Below, piece by piece: positions 10,890 to 20,790 of a stretch of DNA of 64,000 bases. The position numbers were made by a program, and so were the translations under genes. The notes beneath the pieces were generated by a model that saw only the letters and a program-made list of their open reading frames with translations, was not told the origin of the DNA and searched no databases. Numbering within the stretch: position 1 is the first letter of the stretch; every line of letters starts with the position of its first letter. This DNA is from Fasciola hepatica (Eukaryota > Platyhelminthes > Trematoda > Plagiorchiida > Fasciolidae): the NCBI GenBank assembly GCA_948099385.1, contig CANUEZ040000117.1, positions 2,962,001 to 3,026,000 on the forward strand, written 5' to 3'.

Positions 10890-11560
10890 TGGCCTTAGTG
10901 GGCGATTTTCGTCCGCTGAAAGCGACATCTCGAAGGCTTTCACTTCAGGCAGCTTCCCAACAGTCGGCTCAGTATTTTCTCTAGGTGATTTAAGTGTCCG
11001 GCAGCAGGTTCCGCGTGTACAATCACATCTGTGAAATAAATCAAACATTGGCTCGGAATTAAATCCCGCAAAACCTCCTGCATTGGTCGTCAAAAGGTGG
11101 CTGGAGCTCTAAACAGACCAAACTGCATGGTCTAAAACTCGCCGGTGCCACGAACAATGTTTTTGCTCTATCTAGTTCCTCTACTTCGACCTGTCAATAC
11201 CCTGAGGCCACGTCCGGTGACGTATAATAAGTTCCCCCAGGGAGAGCGTCAAACTGATCATTGATTCTTGGCCGTGGAGCGCATCTCTTTTCCTGACCGA
11301 GTTAAATTTGCTGCAATCCACGCATTACCTTTAGATACCATTTCTCTTCCTTACTGGCACAACAGGTGAAGACCGTGGTGACTGCGATGGTTGGATAATG
11401 TTGTTTTGCAACGTATTTGCCATTATCTTGTACAGCTCCTACTGCAGTGGTGAAGGGATTCGACGTAAAGGGACTACAACGGGCCGAGCGTCACCAATAC
11501 CTACCCGGTGCTTCGAGCGACGTTTGCCACCCAGATCTTAGCAGCCCAAGCAAAAGCATC
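10890..11560 (-). pseudogene. Reverse-transcriptase relic of a different Ty3/gypsy lineage
   Basis: Reading through stops on the minus strand gives, in order, SKHRVGIGDARP and PLRRIPSPLQ (spacer before RT), NNIIQPSQSPRSSPVVPVRK (fingers), CVDCSKFNSVRKRDA, QFGLFRAPATF (motif B) and LIYFTDVIVHA where the palm YLDD should be. It ends with HLNHLEKILSRLLGS. These motifs fit the gypsy type with an RKKDG...CVDYRKLN signature and not the CsRn1-like RT of copy 3, which has YVYLDDILVA and different flanks. It is old: several stops, YFTD instead of YLDD, frame changes. It lies between the LTR of copy 1 and the gag relic of copy 2. Confidence 0.78.
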
Positions 11561-11649
11561 AGTGTTTTATCTGTAGCACTGCCCCCTCTCCAAACCTTTT
11601 GTGGCCTCGGCAGTACCCTGAGAGAGATGGACAAAGAGGGTGTTTAGTA

Positions 11650-12520
11650 GAAGGGTTGCTGAGGCATCCACTTCAGTCAGAATAGTAATAAGGTTTCTGG
11701 CCTGCACACTGAGAACAACGAGGTGTGGAATAACATCTGAAAGCCCGCTTGAGAGCGGCCATCAGGTTGTCCTAAGAGTGTTTTCCTACCGTGGAAGCCG
11801 TCATCCGAATGCTGCCTGAGTTTGTTTTGGCAGTAATTTGTGGATGGTACCGTTCCATAATATCATCCGCTAGTTTAGCCACTTCTTTGAGGCTAAGATG
11901 ACTAGAAACCTCGAGTAGAGCCTGAAAACTGGTTGCTCACCGCTGTACCCACGAAACCCTAAGGTCTTTCCCCTCTGAAGGTTGCCCTGATAGCAGATGC
12001 ATTTATCTCAGTAATGGATAGGGTTTCTTACTACCTAGCTCCGTTTTCTGTGCTAGCCTTTTCAATCTTGACGATTCTGACAGCGGGGGAGATGCAATTA
12101 CCGGTTCCTTCGAGACCGTGTTACAATCGCTACTGCGAATTACTTTGCGTATCTGGGTAGCAACGTCAAGAGCAAGACCACCAACTGCCAAGGAATAACC
12201 AGCACGCTCGCTTGTGATTCTTTGTGTCTCAAATGCCGCCTCTAGCATCTAGAACCAGAACTGAGGCTCCTCAGTAAAACACTCAGGGACGGTCAGAGAA
12301 ACTGCCAAAACTGACCGTTCCGAGTCGGGCCAAAAGTCGTTGCTTGCCACAGGTGCAGTGGTATATCAAACGCAAAATGACGTATGGAGGTCAACTGAGC
12401 AACCGTGAACGACACTTGTAATACAGATGTACGAAAGATAATAAACAAGTATCGTAGCCGTAATTGGGGTTTGCCTTTTATATAGAAGAAACAATATTTC
12501 ACAGAATAAATGTAATTCAA
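11650..12520 (-). pseudogene. Gag relic of CsRn1-like gypsy copy 2
   Basis: Below the LTR and primer site, the minus strand reads FDIPLHLWQATTFGPTRN and then, after a frame break, LEAAFETQRITSERAGYS and LAVGGLALDVATQIRKVI (12248-12110). This is the N-terminal Gag region of gypsy elements, which assembles the particle around the RNA. A later piece near 11900-11800 (DIMERYHPQITAKTN) fits the middle of Gag. No zinc knuckle could be seen. Stops and frame changes show decay. The downstream part of this copy was lost or replaced by the RT relic at 10890-11560. Confidence 0.68.
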
Positions 12521-12552
12521 GTACTGACAGGGGGCTGTGAGGGAACGAATTT

Positions 12553-12569
12553 GCTATTCGGGGTCACCA
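12553..12569 (-). promoter_or_regulatory. Primer binding site, tRNA-Trp type
   Basis: On the minus strand TGGTGACCCCGA starts 3 bases after the LTR end. This is the complement of the 3' end of animal tRNA-Trp including CCA. Minus-strand cDNA synthesis would start here. CsRn1-group elements are known to use tRNA-Trp, which supports the family call. The match fails after about 12-13 bases. Confidence 0.78.
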
Positions 12570-12572
12570 TTT

Positions 12573-12843
12573 TGGGATTCTTTTGTGTTAAGTCAGGACC
12601 TGCCCCCCTATGAAGTCTCTAGTCAGTGGTCCTCGGTTCGTGACACAGTAACGAATATACTCGGCAGCGAGCAGAGGGGCGGAGCTCAAAACGCTGGAGC
12701 AGGATAACTTATGTATTGGAGGAATGCAACTGAGCACCGGCCTTGTATGCAGGCGGTGCAAGGGGCGCCACCAAATTCGGTAAACGTTCGGACGAACAAA
12801 TTTGTTAGCCTTTGTTATGGTGCGTCATACCGATAGCACTGTC
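12573..12843 (-). repeat. LTR of the CsRn1-like gypsy family (5' LTR of copy 2)
   Basis: This LTR aligns over its whole length with those at 10340 and 17033 but is the most diverged of the three. The TATATAAT box of the other two is replaced (CTATGAAGTCTC on the plus strand near 12605). The palindrome AACAAATTTGTT at 12795-12806 is intact. The upstream edge is TGCTATCGG, so the terminal TGTA is mutated. A primer site follows it, which shows it is a 5' LTR. Confidence 0.83.
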
Positions 12844-15800
12844 CTTGCTCCGTCTAAAAAGACTTTCTCAGTAAGCAAATGACTGGTTGTACACAATTTT
12901 CAAGAAGAGCACGCACGACAGCAAGAGGAACATCAGTTATAAAAATTAAATTATACCTCGGAGAAAGCCACCGGAGTGTGACACCACACTTATTTTTAGT
13001 TATTTGCATGCGATGAGCATTTCAGGAGTTTCTGTTTAAATAAGGAGTTAATGGACAAAATATTGAGCAGCCAACTGGCCCAGTGAGAAAAATTTAGAAC
13101 AAAACGAGCTTTGTACCTATGACGAACAAGTATAGAAGATAATTCGTGAATGCTTTTTTCGGCAGAAGGTTTGTCAACAGTGAGGTCAAACGTGCAGGAT
13201 CCGAATAGAAACCTCTAAGAATAATAGCGAAGCCAAAGCGCAGAATGCTACGGATACTGGGGATACACCTGTTCGGTTTAATGGAAACACTGAATTTAAT
13301 AAATGACCAACAGCAGAGAAGTCGATCATGTAGGGCTCTGCTTAGATGGCGAATAACAACGCTCTGGTGTGACTCAACACCTTTGTTACCTCTCTATCTA
13401 TAGTTAAGACACTTTTGAAGAGCGGCATGCTCGACAATCTGATCAGACGGCAATTTTCCGACTAAACAAGCCGGAATGAATATACATGGATTTCAACACG
13501 CTAGATTCCTTTTCCCGGGGTGTCTCAAGACTCTCTGATCTGGGTTTAAGTTTTGAGAATGTGCTAGATGGTGTAAGCCGACAGAGCATGACTTTGACTT
13601 CTACAGCTGTGCAAGTAAGTCGAGTTAAGCACTTGCTTAAATCAATGGGTAGTCACTGCAAATACGTGATTTTGGTAGCACGCACGATTTGCGGACTCGA
13701 TTCCCGTCCAGCGAATGGAGACCCAGAAAGATAGCAATTGACGGGGTTTTAGGAATTATATTGGTTGCCCTGTATAACTGACAGGAGAAGGGATACTAAA
13801 TGCGCTAATGACGAGAGCTGATGAGCTGGAGCGCGCCTTGCCATTTGTTACGTAGTGTGATGTAAGTTTCGATGAGCAAGCCCTTTCCGGTACCAGGTGG
13901 ACTTAAACAACTCAGATTTCAAGCTACCAGCCGAGTGAAGGAACTGATGCTGGCCCGAATCCCTGACCTAATGAAAAGCTTGGTCAAAGTTTGCTAAGCC
14001 AGTTGCGTACCTCAACGGATGACTGGTGAGGATCACCCAAATGTCCCAGAGGATTTCTAAGATAGACTTATGTGTCCGACCGAAGGAGATTATAATACCG
14101 CACTGGTTTAATCGGGTCTAGATGAGTGAAAGTACCTTGAAGTACTTTTGTCCCGACTATGAGCCACTTTATGTGACTGAGAAGAAAGATTCGAAAAGGA
14201 AGATTGCCTCCAGCTAGAGGAGGGTCTGGCACCAGGGTTGGCCGCTTTTGGGGGGCAGTCATCAATCCCAAGTAATCCTAAGTGGAAATACCTATTTACA
14301 AACAAGGTGCGCCTAAGAGCTAAGCTAGCAATTGCATTTTGATGTGGTTTGTGTTTGCAAAGCCGTTACAAGATGCCTTTTTATCAATCCATAAAGGAGA
14401 AGACCTGGTAAACGGTTACACGGGGGTAATCATTTCGCTTTCACATATTTACCGTAGTGCTTGACCGACAGGGATCATTCTGCACTGAACAAATGGATTG
14501 CCAGATATTTTTGAACTCAGTTATGAAATGGGCTTTTCACAGAAAAATTCCGGAATATTTTTAAATAAGCTGATGTGTATCATATGGGTAGTATAGAGAC
14601 GTTAAAAAAGTGACATCGGTGTGCGATTTACGGAGGACTTGTAGCAATGGCCAACTTCGTTCAACCTTTACCACGTTTATTGTTTAACTGAACGCTGACT
14701 GCCAACCGCGGTTGACATTTGACCGGTGCTCTTGCGCACGCTCTCACGCACGCTCCCAAATACGCGCTTACCACTATCTCTCCCAATCAGCTTCTCCTTC
14801 TCACGGGTCGTATAGAAAACTGTTCTGGTTAATATATCTGTACAGCCCCGAGCATTGGAGTAACGTGCAGGTGGTCCACGCAGTACAAAGGACCAAAGCA
14901 CGCGTTTACTAAGGAAACTGCGAAGTAAAATCTAATGAACCTTGAAGACTAATAAAATAAGAACTTGTAATCCTGAGCCAAAAATCAAAAACCCTCAGCC
15001 AATGGAAAGAGAATTATGTAACTGAGTTTCAACCATGCAAGAACTGACAAGTAGGGATGTGAGCCCAGTAATACCCCAAATAGTCACTCTATCAGGATTA
15101 TTCTGTGCATCGTGATAAGTAAGGTCCAGAGCTTGTTGTGAAATCGTGGATTGTACACTCCGAGCATCAAAAATGAAAATGGGTTCCGTTTACATTGGGA
15201 TAAAAGCGTCTGGAAAACGTGTAACACATTCCCTGGCCAAACCAGTGAACCAGTGCCAAAAAGCTGGCTTCCATTTGAGAAAGGGCAAATGGTGAGGGAC
15301 TCGTCAGTCTAAAAGCTGGATCACGTGTAAAGACACCTTAAATGTGTCTGACTTCATCACAGGTAAGACATGTAGATCATCAGTGTGACGTGTGAAACCA
15401 AAATGTTCATAACCAAATTCGAGCTTGTGAGTTGGATTTAAGATGATTCAGTCTGTGAAATACAGTCTGATTGCCGCGATGACCAACTGCGAATGTGGTT
15501 TTGGTGCGTCAATCGACTTGGTGCTTATTGGAATTAAACAAAAAGGACTACAATGCAGAAGCTCCAGCTTTAACATCCTGATACTGTTCACAAATACGGT
15601 GAGAAGTCTGTTCAGTTGCAAGTAGTACCTTCTGTAGTAAACCTGGCAGGTCAATCCGAGCAATCGAGCGATTTCGCGGTCAATCTTCCAGTCGAGGATA
15701 GTGGTTGCAGTTCACTCTCAGTCTGCACCTGAGGCATGAGTCCACGTACTGACTGGTCTTCAGTTCTAGCAATGCGATTGAATCTGGCTTTTACAGCAGC

Positions 15801-17032
15801 AACGAAGTTGAATGGCTTGAAGTATTGTTAGAAAATGTTTTCCTGCTTGCCATAGGGCAGGCTAATAAGAGCTGCAAGAACGGCCAAATTCTGCACGAGA
15901 CCTTATGCGCTCATCCCAGTGAGATGGTTGAAAAATGCCGTTTTTCTCGGACCATGCAGATGGTCCTGGGTTATGCACCAATCGTAAAATGGTTCCGTGC
16001 AGTTTTCAAACTTTGCGGACGTAGAATTTTCCTGAAGGCTTTCAGCCGCAATAGATCCTGCGTGAATTCCTACGTGGGACGTCAAATGCAAATTTGAATG
16101 GATTGAATAGGCCCAGAACTATTTAGAGTTAGGAACCCTATAAGTGCGCAGAACGCGGTGTATTATTTTCCATGCGCCCAATCACCTGCAGTACAGGTAT
16201 GTATTATAACACGGAGAGTGCAATGAAGCTAAGTAGAGAGAGTCGTTTTTGGGTATTTAATTACCGTTACACCGCTTTCTATGTCATCATTCTCCATTAC
16301 GTCGCTTCGCAACTTGACGAGCCGGGGGAACGCTTAACTTGGGTCTGTCAGCTAGTTTAGTTGCTGAACTGCTAAAATTATTAACGGACGATCGAAGTGG
16401 GCCAGGTATAACCGGACTATAGGGAATACGATGAAAGCTAGCGGAACTATACACTGACATGCTGCAAGGTGGTGGTGGACTTAATAGCAGTCCGTGTTGA
16501 TGTGGTACCAGGTGAGCTTGTTGCTGTTTTCGTGCTGATGGAAAATCCTTCAGGCTCTGAATCACACCGGTATCCAAATATCAGCTAAAATCTAACAGGC
16601 CACGGCGCCCTCATCTTTCTTCTGTTTCAATCCAACAAGCATCTCGCAAACCAGCAGCTACAGAAAATGAGTGGGGCGTGGTCAGAAATGGGTGGAATAC
16701 TCGACAATCCGTTGTGCCGTCGCCATGTCCTCGAACCAAGTGGGGAAAATAACTCGCTGCAACGTTCACAACTGATGGTTGCATCAGCAGTGTAGCAGGC
16801 TTACAGTCAAGGTTTTCCGACTCTAACTGGACAATCTTGGACTGATCTGAACGTGCAGAGAATGCGTCAGATCAAGAAGAGTTTTTTGAAAATGCCCTCA
16901 ACACTATCAGAAAATTACTGGCATCTGTAACGAAAAGACTATCCGCACAAAATCTCGCTCAGCTGTAGTTAACCTAAACACTGGGTGTATTCCAGGCTAT
17001 AATTAGAGGTATGTAAAAGACAAAATATTTTA
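12844..17032. other. No clearly recognised feature
   Basis: Both strands were read for retroelement motifs. The longest frames are about 90 codons (15825-16097 plus, 16287-16577 minus, 13486-13734 plus) and none shows a known domain. A minus-strand stretch near 15850-15700 (FNFVAAVKARFNRIARTEDQ) faintly resembles a gypsy Gag segment, but I would not call it. The interval probably holds very old or untranslated element sequence. Confidence 0.45.
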
Positions 17033-17298
17033 TGATTCTCTTAAGTTAAGTCAAAACCTGCCCCCGTATAGATTATATAACCCCTGGTACTCCGTTTGTG
17101 ACAGGATAGCAAATATACTCGGCAGCGAGCAATGAAGAACTTAGAACGCTGAAGCAGAACAACGTGTGTATTGGAGGAGCGCAACGGCGTGCAGACGACG
17201 TACAAAGGCGGAGCAAATGGTGCCACCAGAATCAGTCACTGTTCGAATAAACAAATTTGTTAGTCTTTGTCGTCGAGTGCTGTATCGGTAGCACTACA
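17033..17298 (-). repeat. 3' LTR of gypsy copy 3
   Basis: This 266-bp LTR starts on the minus strand TGTAGTGCTACC and ends GAGAATCA. A TATATAAT box lies at about 17073-17080. The conserved palindrome AACAAATTTGTT is at 17250-17261. It is directly preceded by a polypurine tract, so it is the 3' LTR. It is closer to the LTR at 10340 than to the one at 12573. Confidence 0.86.
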
Positions 17299-17311
17299 GG
17301 GGACTCCCCCT
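17299..17311 (-). promoter_or_regulatory. Polypurine tract of gypsy copy 3
   Basis: AGGGGGAGTCCCC on the minus strand abuts the LTR start. The AGGGGGAG part is the likely plus-strand primer left by RNase H. The GGGGA/TCCCC symmetry could also form a tiny hairpin. Confidence 0.65.
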
Positions 17312-17891
17312 AGAAGGCCGACGCACTTGAGCTTCGACTCGTGATGGGTACGCTGGCTTCGGTGGCGAGAGATGTTTTCTATGCTTATTGCCGCGGCCAA
17401 ACACAACAGCGAAGCCAGCACAAGCCGTTCTCCATGACTCACACAGGTAGCTTGGGTCGATCTCAAAGTTGCGTCCTCCTCCACATTCCATCCGACCGGG
17501 GTAAATCCTGCTTGTGACTTGGCAGTGGTGATTGTGTTGCAGGGTTTGTCGTTGTCGGCATATCCCAAAGTTCCGTTTGCCTGTAGTTTTTATTGCCTTC
17601 GTAAACGAGCCAACATCTGGCTTCAACTGAGTCCAGTATCAACCCGACGAGCGCTGTTTTTGAGTCATTCGAGATCCCGGAATTCCATATGGTTCTGTCG
17701 GCCGGGACGAGCTGAAAGGCAAGAAACACAAGGAAGCTGCGGCTCACAGCGTGACTTCGACTGAGAAAGACATACCGGCGCAATACAGGCTGCCGCTACC
17801 CTTGTTGTGATAACCACGTGGTCGTGCATCTATGCATAATAAAACTATGTACAAGTAGAATACGGAGAGTAAACGTGAGTGTGTACAACTG
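17312..17891 (-). other. 3' region of gypsy copy 3 between integrase and polypurine tract
   Basis: About 580 bp separate the integrase stop from the polypurine tract. Overlapping minus-strand frames of 102, 110 and 106 codons occur at 17260-17783, but they show no domain I recognise. The 110-codon frame at 17626-17294 is rich in Arg, Lys and Gly. It may be untranslated sequence or the worn C-terminus of pol. Confidence 0.5.
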
Positions 17892-18991
17892 CTACATGTT
17901 TGCGAAACCTCGTTGGCTGTCGCAGCTCACGGCCTCGTCGATTACTTCTGTCGACAGGTGCGGCTGTCTTCCGTGGGTTTGGTTTTTACCAAGTGATGAG
18001 GAGTCTTTAACGGAAGTAACAGGGGCCGACTCGGGGCCACTAACCGAAGGCTGCGAGCAGGTTGGGACATTGGGGTGGTTGTTCGGGGTGGGTTCTACCT
18101 TGATGACGGATGGTTTAAGGCGGTCCATGCTGATGGTCTCTTTCCTGCCCTCGACGTCCACCACGTGTTTCTTTTCTTTTCGCTGGACGACGCTGAACGG
18201 GCCGGAGTAAGCCACTTGTAGTGGTGATTGCACTGCATCTACTCGAATAAACATATGGCTGGCGGTCGCTAGAGTGGTAGGTGTGTGGGCACTGAGAGTT
18301 TGCTTGCCTGACGGGGTGGGCTTTATCACCCGCATTTGGTGTGACAACTGTTTTGCGTAATCCCCGTAATTAAAACTCACAGACGGTAATGGAGAAACCA
18401 ACTCATCTCGAAGTCGTAATGTGCAACCGCAAAGCAGTTCAGCCGCCGTAACACCCATGTCGGCTTCAACGGTGTTACGCAGTCCTAAGAGAACGATCGG
18501 CAAAACTTCACTCCATAATGGGTTATCACGAGCACGAAGGGCAGCTTTCTGCTGGCAATGGAATCGTTCCACCATGGCATTAGGCTGAGAATGATGGGCC
18601 GTAGTGTTGTCTTCTGTGCAACCGAATGCGTTCAGTAGCTCGTGGAAGGCGCCGTCAAAATGAGAACCGCGGCCAGTGGTCACAACGGAAGGGCAAACGA
18701 ACTGACTCACCCAACTAGTTAGAAAGACCTTTGCAGCTTCCTTGAGGTTGGAAGAGGGATAGGTGTGGCCTGTGGCCAGCGAATGAAACTATCTACGCAA
18801 GTGAGGATGTAGACAGCCGCTGGATGGTGGAGGGGGCCCCACGAGATCCACATGCACATGATGGAAGCGTCCGTCCAGCTCGCAGAATGTGCCTGACGTA
18901 GAATTGATATGAGGATGCATTTTAACGCGCTGGCGTTGAAGACAAGCGCGGGCCCAAAGGCGTACGTCACGTTTGACGTAAGGTCAGGCAA
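17892..18991 (-). pseudogene. Integrase, gypsy copy 3
   Basis: The frame 18991-18719 holds the first half of the core: a cysteine-poor finger remnant, HMHVDLVGPPPPS-like sequence in a second frame, and DSFIRWPQATPIPLPTS. After a frameshift near 18715 the 272-codon frame 18710-17892 continues with CPSVVTTGRGSHFDGAFHEL and NAMVERFHCQQKAALRARDN. In the second catalytic motif the usual TDRGSHF has become TGRGSHF, so one catalytic Asp is lost; the Glu in NAMVERF is intact. The C-terminal part has DELVSPLPSVSFNYGD and a GPFSVVQRKEKKHVVD segment that fits the gypsy C-terminal chromatin or DNA-binding region. A Ser/Pro-rich tail follows. The plus-strand frame 17818-18210 is a shadow. Confidence 0.88.
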
Positions 18992-19021
18992 ATCGTTCGG
19001 TGACTAGTTTCACTGAGGCGG

Positions 19022-19720
19022 TTACACCAGGGTACGATAAGTTGTGGAAGCTGATAAAACTTGTCGGCAAAAGCTGGCAGGAACTGGTGGTCGGTGTCGA
19101 CTCTGTGACATATCGCAAGTGATAGCTACGTCCGAAGTTCGAAAAGCCACTGGCACTAGGTGCAGTGAGCTGCTGTTTCTAAGTTGCTCTACCTCAGGAC
19201 CTGTCGTTGGGGCTGCTGCGATTGCTTCTAGGTTTTTGCCCATGAGTAGTGGGTCGTCGATATTGTGGACGCGTGAGGGTGCGTCTGCTACGGAATTGTG
19301 TGCCCCAGAGGCGAGTCGAATGTCCGTAATAAACTGCGAAACATCGTCTGAGTGGCGAATCTCGCGTGGCGAATATCGGTCAGAAGCTGGCTGGACAGCG
19401 CACACTAGTGGTTTATGATCTGTAAACAATGTGATCGGTTGGCCCTCGAGTGTGTGCCGGAAGTGTCGGATACCGAAATAGATTGCCAGCAGTTCTCTGC
19501 TGAACGTACTATATCGGGGTTCCGTAGTCTGGAGACGCTTGGAGAAGAAAGCTATTGGATGCCATGAATTGTTGACGAATTCCTGCAAACCTGCTCCTGC
19601 AGCTGAGTCCGAGCATCTGTTTCTAATGTCAGGGAAGCAGAAGGATCGGAATGTGAATGGAGTGCTATGATGGCGATAGCTTCCTTGGTCAAAGTAAACG
19701 CTGCCTGCGACATATCGAGA
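19022..19720 (-). pseudogene. RNase H domain and integrase linker, gypsy copy 3
   Basis: The frame 19588-19022 starts inside RNase H with HPIAFFSKRLQTTEPRYSTF, then SRELLAIYFGIRHFRHTLEG and LFTDHKPLVCAV. These are typical gypsy RNase H motifs: the Glu of SRELLAI and the Asp of FTDHKPL are catalytic positions. It ends with the linker SRVHNIDDPLLMGKNLEA and ATTGPEVEQL-like residues, found again in copy 1. A frame break near 19020 separates it from the integrase. The connection to RT above (19589-19764) is also out of frame. Confidence 0.87.
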
Positions 19721-19764
19721 GAAATGAAATTCCGCTTTCCTCTACGTAAAAGGTCCGTTAGAGG

Positions 19765-20775
19765 CTACATTATTTCGGCGCAGTGTAGGATAAAGCGGCG
19801 ATAAAAGTTAATCAAGCAGGAAAATTGACGCAATTGTCTGGAGGAGTGATGTTCAGGATGGTGGTGAATTGCCGCCACCCGGTCAGGTAGAAACTGCATG
19901 CCCAAGGCTGAGATTTCGTGACCTAGGAACGTGATAATTGTCCTACCTAATTCGCACTTGGTAGAGATGATATTTACACCGTGTTGGCTAGGGCGCTCAA
20001 AAAGAGCGCGCAGGTGTGCCATGTGTTTTTCTTTTGAAGGGATTGCCACCAAAATATCATCTAAGTATACGTAGACATTCTTCAAACCGCGTGTTGCTTC
20101 ATGCATAAACATTTGAAAGGTTTGAGCTGCATTGCTGAGCCCAAAAGTCATGCGCGAAACTCGACTGGTTTGAATGGAGTTGTGACAGCCGTTTTAGGGA
20201 TGTCAGCCTCAGCTACCGGGACCTGGTGGTAGTCTCTAACGAGGTCAATTCGGCTGAAAATAGAACAACCAGACAAGATAGAAGTTAGAACCTGAATATG
20301 TGGAATGGTGGTACCTGTCTAGGATAGCAGCCTGGTTGGGGGCCCTATAGTCACCGCATAGGCGCCAGTACCCATTAGGTTAAGAAGCAATGTGGAGGGG
20401 CGAGGCCCAAGGGCTACTGGACGGGCGTATTATGTCTAATTCTATCATGTGTTTGTACTCATCCTGTGCTAAGCGGAACTTGTCTATCGTCAAGCATCGT
20501 GGTCGGCTAAATGCTGGGGGTTCTTCACTGACGATATGGTGGGCAACGTTAGTGGTCAACGCGGGAAGGGGGCCATATTCTTTTAGCATTGCCGGGCAGG
20601 CTGAAAATAGGTCTGCGTACGAGTGTTCGGCCTGCGGTTCGATGTATAGGGGCATGATGTGATTCACCGGGGAATACGAACCGGTTACGTCAAGAGAGAT
20701 CTGCCGGTGGACAACTCTCCAGTCTAGTGCATCGATCAGTAGGTCGAAAAGGTCAAGGAAATCGATATGATATGA
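19765..20775 (-). pseudogene. Reverse transcriptase with end of protease, gypsy copy 3
   Basis: At 20775-20720 the last residues of the protease (DFLDLFDLL) are seen. The frame 20667-20380 gives the linker MPLYIEPQAEHSYADLF and the RT entry EYKHMIELDIIRPSSSPWAS. The fingers and first catalytic motif between 20380 and 20151 are decayed; CGDYRAPNQAAILDRY can still be read. The frame 20151-19765 has MTFGLSNAAQTFQMFM (motif B) and NVYVYLDDILVAIPS with both catalytic Asp intact, then TKCELGRTIITFLGHEIS. The upper and lower frames are in phase but interrupted by stops and shifts. Confidence 0.88.
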
Positions 20776-20790
20776 TATGATGGTATATTT

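Larger units (their letters stand above)
17033..20790 (-). mobile_element. CsRn1-like Ty3/gypsy element, copy 3, 5'-truncated
   Basis: Minus-strand order from 20775 downward: end of protease, RT, RNase H, integrase, about 590 bp of 3' sequence, a purine tract and the 3' LTR. It is the best preserved member of its family here; the RT YLDD box and a 272-codon integrase frame survive. The 5' end breaks off at about 20770 in a short ATATG repeat, so gag, most of the protease and the 5' LTR are absent. At least three frame changes break pol. It shares its LTR with copies 1 and 2. Confidence 0.88.

Noticed and set aside
15700..16100. Possible Gag fragment on the minus strand
   Set aside because: Similarity is limited to a few helical residues (AAVKARFNRIARTEDQ) and cannot be told from chance.
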